Shown here: positions 10,877-22,369 of the stretch, piece after piece
How the letters are laid out: each line of letters begins with the position of its first letter
Numbering within the stretch: position 1 is the first letter of the stretch
Source of the DNA: Pseudopithomyces maydicus
Taxonomy: Eukaryota > Ascomycota > Dothideomycetes > Pleosporales > Didymosphaeriaceae
Direction: 5' to 3'
Length of the DNA stretch: 64,000 nucleotides
Assembly (NCBI GenBank): GCA_026873275.1
Contig: JANTUC010000002.1
Location: 620,001 to 684,000 of the forward strand
Program-made: the position numbers and the translations under genes
Notes under the pieces: model-generated
The model's input: the letters and a program-made list of their open reading frames with translations, nothing else
Told to the model about the DNA's origin: nothing
Databases searched by the model: none

Positions 10877-13067
10877 TTAATCATCGTAGAATCTTCCTGG
10901 TGTTTTTTCGACCATATAATGTGCAGGGTCGAGTTGCAAAATCTCCAAATCAGGATCATGCCTCGTAACGATACAATATTAGCATCTTCATCGACTGCAA
11001 GAGCTACTGATAAATGACACTTACATTTTGATCTCCCTCTGTGAAGTGATGACAGCGACAGAAGGACCTGAACTACCATGTATGGGATCTTTGACTCGTC
11101 TCCTAACGTAACAGTGCTGTGCAACTAGCTCTTGACGTTGGGCTGAGCTATACTTTGATTCACAACCCCATACAACATAGCGAAGCAAAGGACAGAAACC
11201 GGTTTGATCTAAATAAGAGAAAAGATCTGTGACGAATTCATGTATGTAATGAATCACAGGATGTTCAGATTGGTATTGGCGGCCAAACGCGTGGATCAGT
11301 CTGGTCTGTTGACGAAGATGAAGAATTCGGAGTTTCGGGAGATGTTCAAATCCTTGCTATACAACACGTGAGTAGCTTTCTTTAGAAACAGAGTAAAATG
11401 GTATTGGCTAATAGCCCAGAGAAGATGCATTCCCTTGGGTAAAGGGGTTGGCATTTCCTTTACCATGCAACACGTGTAACATACCCTAACTTCTTTCCAA
11501 TGTTCCCAGGAAGATTCAGAGTCCTCTGTAGCAAGACTATCCGAAGCTACAAAGGCAAGCTCCTCTAGATTTGGACAGTCCTTGAAGGCGTATAGCAAAA
11601 CTCGAGATTCTCCAAAGATCGGTATGTATCTACCGTAACCTTCTGACGTGTGGTCCCAGCTATGATTGTGGAGAGAAAACGAGCGTAGTATGCGTCCTTT
11701 CTGTCGCAGATTGGCCAGAGTAGTGCCTGGTAGTCTTTCTACATCACCTGGAGGTGCATTCCATCCGATATGCAAACTTTTGAGTTTATCACAGTTCCGA
11801 TAAAGAAGCTCCAGGCACTGGTCCACATCCTGGCTAGAGCTCCCCCGCCTTCCAGTCGATCTGAACCTGGAGATGTTCCATTGACGATGGGGATGCCATG
11901 CAGGCATTGCCAAGTGCCACTAGAAATTCCCGCACCCCGTAACATCGCAGGATGCTGAGCCTCTTTAGATGGCAAACATTCGGCAGCCAATATGAAGAAA
12001 TTCCCATATCTAGCGGTAACCTGCATAATGAGAGGGCTGTAAGATTCTCCAGATGCGCCAGACTAATTTCATTGCCAAAACGCAACTTGTTAAAGACATC
12101 GACTTGACGGAAATGGCTCTCTACATGAGAGAGGTGAAAATGGCGAGGTGCTAGTTCCAGATGAAGATTTTTGACAGTGCTATTTCGTTTGAAAAAGTTC
12201 TCCTTCAAGAAAAACTCGAAGTCGGATTCAGAAGGGAAACTGTTCGGACTACCATATGTACGTATATCCATGGTTTGTAGTTTTGGAAATACACCTGTAC
12301 TCCATTCATCCAGATTGGCGTGCAGGTGCTGTAAGGTGCCAAAGTGATGAGCAAGTTCAGTCCAACAGCTAGCGTCTAAACCGGCAGCTTCTGAAGTGAA
12401 TCTATGCAGCAGGTGAGCAATTTTATCGAGAGAAGGTATTTTCTAAGAATCTTCGACCTGATATGCGTATCAATTGTCCTAATTGGAAGCTCGAATATCC
12501 AAGAGAAAAATCCACAACAAACAAAACTCTGACGCAAAAGCATCATCTTACCTAAATGTATTCAATCTCGCGTCATGGAAAAAGCGCAAGAACCTACTCA
12601 GCATCGCGGCATCTATTGGGTATTCTGATCTAGTGTCCTTTCGCTCACCACCATGGTTCCCGACAGTTTCGCGTCGTATAGGGTCTCCTTCGGTCTCTAT
12701 TGACGCCTCGAGGGGATATGTGGAACAATAGCTTCTGGCGTATCCAGCACCGTAAGGCTTTTTGTGTGACTGAAATGCTTTCTCGCCTTCTCACAACTGA
12801 GAAGGTTTCCGGGGCCATTGATCTCGATCTTTCGATATAGATAGGGTAGAGTAAGCTCATGAAGGACATGTGAAGTCAAGCAGAGAGCACTGAGATCAGC
12901 TCTATTAGAAATCTTATTGTAGCTAGTCAGACAAGATACAATATAGTAAAGTTCCTTTGTATTTTGTGGTTGCCTACCGTTTCGAGAATCAGAGCGAAAA
13001 CATCATTGTTGAGACCTAGGAGTCCAAGGCGAGTGTTACTTTCACCCATCACAATATCTTCAGTCAT
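10877..13067 (-). pseudogene. F-box protein gene with three apparent single-base frameshifts
   Basis: F-box/leucine-rich substrate adaptor type, expected to link targets to an SCF ubiquitin ligase. Exons can be traced as 13067-12978, 12912-12552, 12478-11485, 11356-11025 and 10961-10877, with introns of 65, 73, 128 and 63 bp and good splice ends. The F-box opens LGLLGLNNDVFALILE and continues after intron 1 with RADLSALCLTSHVLHELT and LPYLYRKIEI, the usual fungal form. The body holds irregular leucine-rich stretches (LENLTALSLCRLPL, LKRLSILRCYGV) and the tail ends PGRFYDD. Three shifts break it: G run 12712-12715 needs one more base, T run 12439-12442 needs one more, and C run 11842-11846 needs one fewer. 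With those changes the exons sum to 1863 bp (620 aa, no internal stop). Either the gene is decaying or the assembly is wrong at homopolymers. Confidence 0.75.
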
Positions 13068-13707
13068 CGGTGGCTTTTCAAGGATACTGATTTGCACCAC
13101 GTACTGCATACATGTATAGGTGGTTATATGGTAGACCAAAGGCTGAGAGATAATGGGGCTGTGTAAGTGAGACTTCACCAAGTGCGACCTAAACCCGAAT
13201 TGGCAGCCACCCCACTCCAAGAACCGCGACATCTATCGCCTGTACAGACTGCATACATTCCACACCGCCCGGCTCCATTCCGCTCACTATACGCATATGT
13301 GTTTGTGTACTCATCAAAGTGAATTTATTATATGGTTGATGACTTGCAACTTGCTGTATATTTTGTCTTCTGCTATATACGATGCCGGTCCTATACTATA
13401 AATAGGATAGAAGGTTATAACAGCATCAAGCGAAGCAACACTTACCCTATCTTTTCTCAAGCTCATAATTCTGTTGTCTCTTGTTTATCTTCTAACACTG
13501 TTATGAATCTGACGTTCAACGTTTACGAATTTTCTCGTAATTCAAACACATTACTAGGACGACAGCTACATATGAACACCAATTGCAGATGCGTTCCTCT
13601 CTATATATTCTAAATCTCCCCCTTCATTACTAGGGGCGATTTACATTACTTCTTATTCTTTTCTTACTCCTTTCACACTTATATTCACTCTTATTTCCAC
13701 TTCACTC

Positions 13708-13797
13708 TCACCTTATCTTCACCTTACCTTCACCTTCGCCTTCACCTTTACCTTCACCTTCACCTTTACCTTTACCTTCACCTTCACCTTTATCTTA
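13708..13797. repeat. degenerate hexamer repeat (ACCTTC/ACCTTT)n
   Basis: About 15 near-perfect 6-bp units alternating ACCTTC and ACCTTT, within a longer pyrimidine-rich top strand. Such asymmetry can form triplex or nuclease-sensitive structures in general; nothing here shows it is functional. Confidence 0.9.
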
Positions 13798-14553
13798 CTT
13801 TTACTTTTTAACTTTATTTCTATATTTATTATTCTACCTACTTGTCTCCTCCACCCTCTCTACTAGACTTTACTTAAGGATATAATAGTACTAGCTGCAG
13901 CGGCACTGAACCGATTCGATGTTTTCTTCTCGCCCAGCGTCAATGCCCCCAGTAAGAAGGTTTGGTTGTTTCAGCTCTTTCATTACCATTGTGACCGCTC
14001 TGGATATATCACAGATTGGAGATAGAGAGATTGTGTCAGCTGCACCTAGCATTCGAGCTTTCACCCTTCCATTATCGCTACAACAGCGAACGGCTCTCGT
14101 GTAAGCCTTGGGCTCAAGGTATACGGAGCTCATGAGCCTTTCAGGCATCAAACATCAAACATCAAACGGTAAGCCAGCAACAGCTTTCCCTAACATACCC
14201 CCTTTCCCTGAGCACTCGGCCACAGCCACCCTCTTATGTCACTGAGTTTGAACCCTTTTCAACGGGGACAACATCGCGAGTCCCATCCAGCCTGTCTGGT
14301 GAGTACAATTTCAGGACCCTGAACTTTCCCATCACATCTCGACTTTGAAAATCGCTTTTCCAATATACCCCGCAAACCTTGCATGTAATGCAATCGTCAG
14401 GGTTGCCCAGATAGGTTCGAGTACGAGCTGCCCCCACCGAAGCGAGCACGCAGTGGCGCCAAAGTTCAAACTCTCCCTCACCTCACCTACCTATCTGCAC
14501 ATCTATTTCCCATACGAAATTTTCGGCAGCACAGCCTGAATACTCCTGAAATG

Positions 14554-14563
14554 TATATATAAA
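14554..14563 (+). promoter_or_regulatory. TATA box of the small secreted protein gene
   Basis: TATATATAAA, about 170 bp before ATG 14734. The following leader is C/A-rich and lacks any other ATG in a good context. Confidence 0.6.
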
Positions 14564-14733
14564 GGGTCTCGAGCGTCACGGATATTCTCCATCGCAAATA
14601 CAATTCACTCATTCCCTCTTAACCATCACACTCGTTTCAAACATTACTTTTCGGCAACTTGGAAGCCAGTCCAAATCTTCTCGCTCTCGAAAATCACGAC
14701 CCATTCTACTACATAAACACCAAAACCACAATC

Positions 14734-15009
14734 ATGCGCCCCTTCACCCTCATCACCTTCCTCTTCGCCGCCACCGCCATCGGTGCCCCCGTCGCTATCG
14801 CCGAAGGCGTAGACCTCATCCCCGTCGTCAACTCCGTAGGCGGGGAGCTCTCGAGCGGATTGTCCAAGCGCGCAATCGCGCAGATTCAAACTGGGGAACA
14901 AGTTGAAGCGCAGGGTGCGGCAATCAAGCGCGAGGAGGCTGAGAACAAGGGCGATGCGGGGTCGTTGGGGGATGTTGTTAAGGGTACGTTGGGTAAATTG
15001 GTGCAGTAG
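14734..15009 (+). CDS. small secreted protein with Kex2-type sites
   Basis: 91 aa, single exon, ATG 14734 in context CACAATCATGC. The N-terminus is a clean signal peptide (MRPFTLITFLFAATAIGAPV), with cleavage expected after AIG or the following AP. The mature part of about 70 aa has no Cys. It contains two Lys-Arg pairs (LSKRAIAQ at about 45 and AIKREEAE at about 68) that Kex2 could cut, releasing a 20-25-residue peptide rich in Q, E and A. The rest is acidic/helical. It has no recognised domain. A secreted pro-peptide, a cell-wall associated peptide or an effector-like protein are possible; none is shown. The gene stands alone with a strong TATA box, as many highly regulated small secreted genes do. 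Confidence 0.75.
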   Translation: MRPFTLITFLFAATAIGAPVAIAEGVDLIPVVNSVGGELSSGLSKRAIAQIQTGEQVEAQGAAIKREEAENKGDAGSLGDVVKGTLGKLVQ

Positions 15010-15623
15010 AGATTGCAGATAAGTTTGAGGTGTGGAATACAGTGGGGTTTAGGGTGGAGTTTTGATTAAAAATGGGGTTTTGCTGGCGTTGGGGGTGGAA
15101 TGGAGGGAGCATACGATATTTGGGAAGGCAGAGAATGTGTAATTTTTGGTACTACAAGGGGTTTGGGTGTTGGTCGGGGAGTTGGGGGTCGGCGTTGGGG
15201 CATTTGTATACTATCTACAGAAAAGAATCGACCAGTGGGTGGGTAATCGAGGGCGACTAGTATGTCATTCTAATTGTAATACCCCGCGCACAAACGGATA
15301 TTGCTGTTACTATTATTTTCACCATTCCCGTGCTTTCAATGGAACTGGACCACGGCTTGACAAATGTATGGTTCTTTTCCTGCACCTTCGTACGTTTTCA
15401 ATCATGCTCGCCTGCAATATCACTACAGAAACTCCCTCTATGTGCCACTATACTAACTTCTTTCTACTCATGCCAAACGTTTACTTCAACACCAGATACA
15501 CAAATAGCCAAAGCCATGCCGCTAGACCCAAACTCCGCCCTTCATCCATGTACCCAAGAGATAGGTAAAAGAAACGATAATAGCGCTCGGTAAACCAGAC
15601 ATGCATCGTACACTGCTTCTGCA
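15010..15623. other. 3' intergenic region
   Basis: About 0.6 kb between convergent 3' ends. The first half is G/T-rich on the top strand (for example around 15040-15200). No gene or RNA recognised. Confidence 0.45.
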
Positions 15624-17571
15624 TTACCGTCTCCCCCACCACTTCGCGCCACCTTTAAGGCCCGCTCTATGCTCCGACCCAGCATACTTTTTCTCCTCTT
15701 CTTCCCATACCTCCCGCTCGACCCTCCTTCTCGCTGAAAAAGCTCTTGCAAATCGCCAAGCCTCGGTGTCCACCAAGTTCCAAGCCTCCACCTCCCTGAC
15801 CTTTTGCGTGAGGGGGTCCTCGCTCTGCTTGTCCCCGACTGTAGACAGGACCTTCCTCGCATTCTCTAATCGCTTGTCTTCGCTCCGAAGGTACCTTTCT
15901 TCCTCTATCTTGACACCTTCGATGGGCGTGGGATCCCGTGGACTAGAGGAAGTGGTGCTAGGCAGGTTGAAGCCAAAGATCCATTCGAGGTCTGTCTGGG
16001 TGGTGCGTTCCGCGGTGAGCCAGAGAGAGGAAGAAGCTTTTCCGGGAGAGGCGACTTGATGTTTAAAGAAGAGTATCCGGTAGTCTTCGCTATGAGAGGG
16101 GCCGAGGATGGCGCTTGTAAGAGCGGTGAGCCAGATGTTGCGGGAAGTTTCCTTAAGTATGAATTCAGAAGTAAAGTCGTCCCGCGTGTAGTGAAGAGAG
16201 GTGAGGGTGTACGGGTGGGGCACTGTGCCGATGGAGTAGAGCGTGGATGCGTTTTTGTAGGAAGACGATAGTTTGAAAGGGAGGGGCTTGCTTGAATCGC
16301 AGGGCTTGCAGCTCGATCGGTTAGGAGGGCATGATTTCGGCATGGGCGTGCTTGGGCATCGGGTCAGATTGCGGCCCAGCTCGATAGCTCCGATGGTGAG
16401 GGCAGTCGTGTGCTCTGGTAGGGGTTTCACGATGGCGACTCCATCGGCATGGATCTCTTGGAATGTCAAATGCAGATGAGAGTTGATCAGGTCGGCAAGA
16501 AGGTCAATGCCTTTGGTCTCGGTAGTGTTGCCGAGCTGTTCACTGACCGTTTTGTACTGTTTCTCGATGACTTCCTTTGTATAGTAAGCAATGCCATTCG
16601 CCTTCTTGTCCACCGCTATATCAGCTGGCTGCAGATTGACCATGATGCCTCCGTCTTGTGTGGCCAATCTCGCAATCTTGTCCTTGTTCGCAGTCACGTT
16701 CCGGAGTAGAGGGCTATTGACAGCTGCTTTGATAGCATCGTCGACAGCAGCATGTTCGCCGAAAAAGATGCCCTTCTGCAACGAATCGACCCTGGACAGC
16801 TTGGGAAACTCGTTTCGCCTCAAAAAGCTGAGCATTGGGTTGTCGTAAGCGGCCATGGGCAAGGCCAGGTAGTGGGCAAGGATGCCACCGCCCATGGCGC
16901 CCCAGGCACACCATCGCTCAATCTCCAGCTCGATGTCAGCGTCCAACTTGATGCGCTGGACCAATTCGTACTGCGGGTGCAACTCGGCGTCCTTGTGCGA
17001 CAAGACCACTGGCCTGAAGCCTTGTGCCCACCATGCCTTCCGCCATGCCAAAACCAATCTGTTCTCTGCTTCTGTGAATGCCTTTGTTTGCTTCGGTTTC
17101 GGCTCGTAGTAGGTGAAGATTTTGGGGCGGTCGACCAAAGGCGGCAGCACGGCGCGGTTCTCGTCGAGTGTGATTTTGTGGGAGAAGGCGCTCTTCCATC
17201 TAAAGTCGCTGAGCCAGCTGATGGCGCCGTAGGAGCTGGCAGCGGAGCTGTTTGCCTGCTCGGGGGCTTGTGGGCAGGGGGCCGAACACGTCGGGCACGG
17301 GCAGCTTGGGCAGGTCTGGTAGACTGGGCAGCTCGGTGGGCAGCTTGGGGATGTGGTTTTTGAGGTCAGACAGATCGGGCAGGTCGGGCAGGTGCGGGTC
17401 CTTGACGGCGTCCTTGACCTGCTCGTAGGTGGGTATGCGGTCGGGCGACGGGGCACCAAGGGTATACAGGGTGACCAGGAAGAGAAAGACGCAGACGAAG
17501 AGCAGCTGGAAGCGACGCGGAGGCATGCGCAGGGCGAGCGGGCGGCCCAGGAAGGTGTGCTGGGTGGGCAT
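15624..17571 (-). CDS. type II membrane protein, glycosyltransferase-like layout, unknown family
   Basis: Starts at ATG 17571. A short basic N-terminus (GRPLALRMPPRR) is followed by one signal anchor (FQLLFVCVFLFLVTLYTLGA, about 21-40) and a Pro/Asp/Leu-rich stem with repeated LPDLPDL-like words, then a large domain of about 530 aa. That layout is typical of Golgi type II enzymes. The domain begins around KIFTYYEPKPKQ, with later blocks AWRKAWWAQGFRPVVLSHKD and ERWCAWGAMGGGILAHYLAL; GFRPVVLS and the M/AYDNPML segment recall sugar-transferase scaffolds, but I cannot name the family. The frame of the stem and that of the domain differ by one base: one base fewer within 17261-17281 (runs of 5 G, 3 G and 5 G on the plus strand) joins them, giving 648 aa. 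No intron of workable size spans the junction. Function unknown. Confidence 0.65.
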
Positions 17572-18343
17572 TGTGGGTATTGCGGGCAGGGATCTATCGG
17601 GCGCAGCGAGGACAGGGAACGGGGATTCAATTATCGCAGCATGGGGTCATCGGGTCGTCGTCGTCGTCGTCGTCTGGAAGAGAATCGTCGCCCTGCACGA
17701 AGTCGCCCCTAGGAAGAAGGGAAGAAGAAGAGCGAGTTGCGTACGGAGACGCCGCGGGCCTAGCGCCGAAGGAGCAACTGATAGGGATAGATACCTGGGT
17801 CGTCTAGCGGCACCGCGCAGGAGGACAGACGTACTGTTGTACGAATACGCAAATACGCCAGCCTCGTCGAGAACAGGGCGCCATCTGCAATCCCGCCGTG
17901 TGGGCGATGCGCTAGTCTAGAGAGAAGACGCTGCCAGCAGTTTGCATAGGGCTGAAGCGGAGCGGGGCCGGCAGCGGCGACACCCCGGATTCCACACGTA
18001 CCTGGTTCTGGGTAGGTAAGAAATAGACTACCGGTAGATACCGTAGTCATTGGTTCCGATGTCGCATGAGTCGCCAAAATTTTGGCTACATGCCCATCCC
18101 ATCGCGTCATACCCTCCGCGGCTACACACGAGCGGGGAGTCATACTCGTAGAAGAAATTGCATCCTCCCTTTGCTTCTGACACATACCTCCTTGCACCTG
18201 CTCCAATTAATCTATACACATACTTGTAGACACCGATATAAAAACCACCCTGTAGCCATCCGCTGCCCCGCCGCACACGCGACCCCTCCTCCATCCCTCC
18301 CAGTCACCCTTCACCAGGCATTGCGCCGCCATTGAGCACAGCC
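17572..18343. promoter_or_regulatory. divergent promoter region of the type II membrane protein gene and LYS2
   Basis: About 0.77 kb between two start codons pointing outward. Includes a CGTCGT/GTC trinucleotide run near 17654-17674. Reading frames in it (for example 17429-17920 plus) look like chance. Confidence 0.5.
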
Positions 18344-21300
18344 ATGACGAGCATCCCCGATCCCACCGCTGATTTGAGCTGGTCTGATTTCAAGGGGCCC
18401 ATCCACGAGATATTCGCCGCCAATGCCCGCCGCCATCCAGACCGCCCATGCGTCGTAGAGACGGCAACAAGCAAGACGCCCGAGCGCAAATTCACATACA
18501 AACACATTGCCGAGGCGACAGCCATATTAGCACACCATTTTGTGCAGAATGGCATCCAGCGCGGCGACGTGGTCATGATCTTCGCCCATCGCGGCGTTGA
18601 CCTCGTGGTTGCCATCATGGCCGTCCTGGCAGCCGGTGCCACCTTCTCCGTTCTGGACCCATTGCAAGTCTACAGCCCTCACCTTCCCTGTTCCGTCTGC
18701 TAACATGCGACCAGATACCCCCGGACCGCCAATGCATCTATCTCGAAGTCTCCCAGCCCCGCGCCCTCGTAGTCATTGACAAGGCCACACAGGAGGCAGG
18801 ACCTCTTTCGGAACAGGTGCGCAACTACATAGCCGAGAACCTCGATCTGCGGACAGAAGTCCCAGCGCTACAGCTTCGGGATGACGGCACCCTGGTCGGC
18901 GGTGGCAAAGACGGCAAGGACGTTCTGGACGAGCAGCAAAATCTCAAGACGGAGCTGCCTGGCGTGCTGGTCGGGCCCGACTCGACCCCTACACTATCCT
19001 TTACCTCTGGATCCGAAGGCAAACCCAAGGGTGTCAAGGGCAGGCATTTTTCGCTGACCCACTACTTCCCCTGGATGGCCGAAACTTTTGGACTGTCTGA
19101 AAATGACAAGTTCACCATGCTGTCAGGCATCGCCCACGATCCCATACAGCGCGACATCTTCACACCCCTATTCTTGGGCGCTCAGTTGCTAGTTCCCAGC
19201 AAGGAGGATATCCAGCACGAGAAGCTGGCAGAATGGATGCGCAAATACGGTGCCACTGTGAGCCATCTCACGCCGGCTATGGGTCAAATTCTGGTCGGAG
19301 GTGCCTCGGCCATATTCCCAAGTCTCCATCACTCTTTCTTTGTCGGTGACTTGCTCATTAGGAGAGACTGCAGAAGGCTGCAGAATCTCGCGCCCAACGT
19401 CCGTATCGTGAACATGTACGGAACCACTGAGACGCAAAGAGCAGTCAGCTACTACGAATTGCCAAGTGCAAGCGAGGCACCAGAGTTCCTCGACACACTG
19501 GGTGAGGTCATCCCTGCAGGCCGGGGAATGAACAACGTTCAGCTGTTGGTCGTGGACCGGGAGGACAGAAATAAGATCTGTGAGCCTGGAAAGAGCGGCG
19601 AAATTTATGTGCGAGCTGGTGGGCTGGCCGAGGAATACCTGGGGCTTCCTGATCTGACCGCCACCAAATTCGTCGACAACTGGTTCGTCGACAACAAGAA
19701 ATGGGTGGATGAGGACAAGCAGAAAGTTGAAGCTCAAGGTGCGGCAGAGCCGTGGCGCGACTTCTACAAGGGACCGCGGGACAGGCTATACCGTTCCGGT
19801 GACTTGGGACACTATGGGCCAGACGGAAATGTCCACTGCACCGGGCGCGTTGACAACCAGGTCAAGATTCGAGGTTTCCGTATTGAGCTCGGCGAAATCG
19901 ATTCTCACCTTGCTGCACACCCGTTGGTCCGTGAAAACGTCACGTTGCTGAAGCGTGATGCTTACGAAGAGCCAACTCTCGTCAGTAAGTTGTTTTTCAT
20001 GGATTACATGTTAGTACATGTCTAATGGTATAGGTTACATCGTCCCCGAGATGAAGCGGTGGTACCAGTGGCTTGAAGAACGAGGTGTTAGTGAAAGCTC
20101 AACCGAAGATACGAGCATGGTTGCAATGCTCAAGCGATTCAAATACCTCAGGGACGACGTGCGAGAGCATCTCAAGAAGAAGCTCCCTGCTTACGCCGTT
20201 CCATCTACTGTTGTTCCGCTCATTCGATTTCCCTTAAACCCCAATGGGAAAATTGATCGGCCAGCCCTTCCTTTCCCAGAGCCCGCTCAACTGGCAGCAG
20301 CCGGTGCCAGGAGACCTTCTCAGCTTGGCAAGGCTCTAACACCCACCGAAAAGATCATGGCCGGTATCTGGGCCGATCTCCTTGGCGACCGTGGTGTCAC
20401 CGCTGAGACCATGAGCGGTAGCGACTCCTTCTTTGACCTTGGAGGCCACAGTATTGTTGCACAACAACTGTTCTTCAAGATACGACAGCAGTGGAAGGAC
20501 ATAGATGTTCCCATGAACACCATTTTCCAGTATCCAACCCTCCGAGGTTTCTCGTCTAGCATCGACCAAGCGCAGGATCCTATCGGTCTTCGTCTTGACA
20601 CTGCAGAGGCTATTGACGATGACCCAGAAGATGAGGATTACTCTGCTGACGCTAGGGATTTGGCCAAACAGTTGAGCAATTTCAAGACCAAGGAGCCCTT
20701 GCAGCCAGGTCAGGAGATACACACCTTCCTCACTGGTGCCACCGGGTTTTTGGGTGCATACGTTCTACGCGATCTCTTGTCGCGACCTGGAAAGGTCACG
20801 GTTCTAGTACGAGCCAAAGACGCTGGGGCGGCGATGGGTCGCATTCAGCAAACATGCCAGGCATATGGTATCTGGGATGACTCGTGGCAATCACGCATCA
20901 CAGCACTGGTTGGCAACCTGGAGACGTCAAATTTCGGCCTAGCTCCAGACGTTTGGAACCAGCTCGCCGATTCCGTTGACGTTGTGATTCACAATGGCGC
21001 ACTCGTGCATTGGGTACTGCCTTACTCTAGGCTGCGCGCACCAAACGTAGAAAGTACCATGACTGCTCTGTCCCTCTGTGCAGTCGGAAAGGCGAAGAAC
21101 TTCGGTCTGGTTAGCTCTACATCTGTTCTAGACACGGATCACTACGTCAAGCTGTCTGAAAAGAGCCTATCCGAAGGTGGTGCGGGTGTTCCAGAATCGG
21201 ATGATATGGAAGGCTCGCGCAAGGGTCTTGGGACTGGTTACGGTCAGAGCAAATGGGCTGCTGAGTACCTCACTCGGGAGGCAGGCAAGAAGGGATTGAG

Positions 21301-21964
21301 CGGCTGCGTGATTCGTCCTGGTTATGTTACTGGCGATCCGGAAACCGGCACGACCATCACAGACGATTTCCTTGTCCGCCTGTTGAAGGGCTGTGTCCAG
21401 CTTCAGTCCCGGCCGGATATCTCCAACACCATCAATATGGTTCCCGTCACGCATGTAGCACGTGTTGTCGTCGCCTCATCGTTCAACCCGCCCCTTTCAC
21501 CTATTGGCGTTGCGCAGATTACCTCTCACCCACGCATCACGATCAACACGTTCGTTGGTGTGCTCGAGAAATACGGATACAAGGTGCCCCAGATTTCGTA
21601 CCCCGAGTGGAAGAAGAACATGGAAGCGTACTGCGCAGATCAGAGCGGCGCAAAGGAGGAACACGCCCTGTTGCCACTCTACCACTTTGTCACGGGAGAC
21701 TTGCCAGCCGATACCAAGGCGCCGGAACTCGATGACAAGAACGCAGCGCAGGCATTAAAGAAGGATGTGGAATGGACAAACCAGGACTGGAGCGCGGGCG
21801 GTGCTGTGACGGAAGAGACTGTTGGCGTGTATGTGAGCTACTTGATTGAACTTGGTTTCATGCCAAAGCCCGAGGGCAAGGGACCTTCAGAATTGCCAAC
21901 GGCGAGATTGACCGAGAGCATGAAGGAGGGAATGAACAAGGTTGGTGGTAGAAGAGGTGTTTAA
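18344..21964 (+). CDS. LYS2: alpha-aminoadipate reductase, large subunit of lysine biosynthesis
   Basis: ATP- and NADPH-dependent reduction of L-2-aminoadipate to its semialdehyde in the fungal lysine pathway; cytosolic; needs phosphopantetheine added by Lys5. Exons: 18344-18663, 18715-19984 and 20034-21964. Domains in order: adenylation (SFTSGSEGKPKG about 210; RLYRSGDLG; VKIRGFRIELGEID; NPNGKID), carrier protein with the serine of FDLGGHSI (about 660), and reductase with TGATGFLG (about 764) and the YGQSKWAAEY catalytic block. Intron 1 is best read as GC-AG (GCAAGT donor, TGCTAAC branch, CAG acceptor). With that splice one more C in the run 18718-18722 is needed, and it restores the universal DPxYPxxR motif; total 1173 aa. 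The roughly 200-aa N-terminal condensation-like part of yeast Lys2 is absent: the product begins at the segment aligned with yeast residue about 230. ATG 18344 has a good context (CAGCCATGA). Confidence 0.93.
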
Positions 21965-22369
21965 GATGCCTTTTCCATGTAGAAAAGCTGTGCTGGGTTA
22001 AAGATACTGTATAGAGAAAAGGTTCAAGGCGCAGAGATTACTATGATGTGTGAAAACACAAGGACAAATAGTATTTGCAATCAAATAACGGATGTTATTT
22101 TATATTCAATTATAATTCAGTATTACACATGAGGAATGCTCGAGTGCTTGACTGGGAGGCGTGGAGGATGGGATGGCCCCTTGCTAGTGATGCCACCAGC
22201 GCTAGTCGGCAATCGATGACCTTTTCAGACTGCCTTTTTCGGAAGTTTGGCTGAATAATGCGTCAACCGTCGTCATCCGCCGAGACCAAAACTTCAACGC
22301 CGATATACCGAGCTCGCCGTCGCATACCTCCAGACATCTTTCGCCTCCGATCTCAGCAATTTCTCGACA
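21965..22369. other. intergenic region
   Basis: About 0.4 kb between LYS2 and NFU1, AT-rich just after LYS2 (its terminator region), with the NFU1 promoter at the right end. Nothing else seen. Confidence 0.5.

Larger units (their letters stand above)
13068..14733. other. intergenic region with pyrimidine-rich repeat
   Basis: About 1.7 kb. Contains the CCTTCA/CCTTTA repeat (13708-13797) in a wider C/T-rich strand-biased tract (about 13600-13860). The promoter of the small secreted protein lies at the right end. No gene is supported. Confidence 0.5.

Noticed and set aside
17353..17920. Plus-strand frames upstream of LYS2 considered as the missing N-terminal domain
   Set aside because: They are the reverse of the type II membrane protein gene or low-complexity, and show none of the condensation-like sequence expected.
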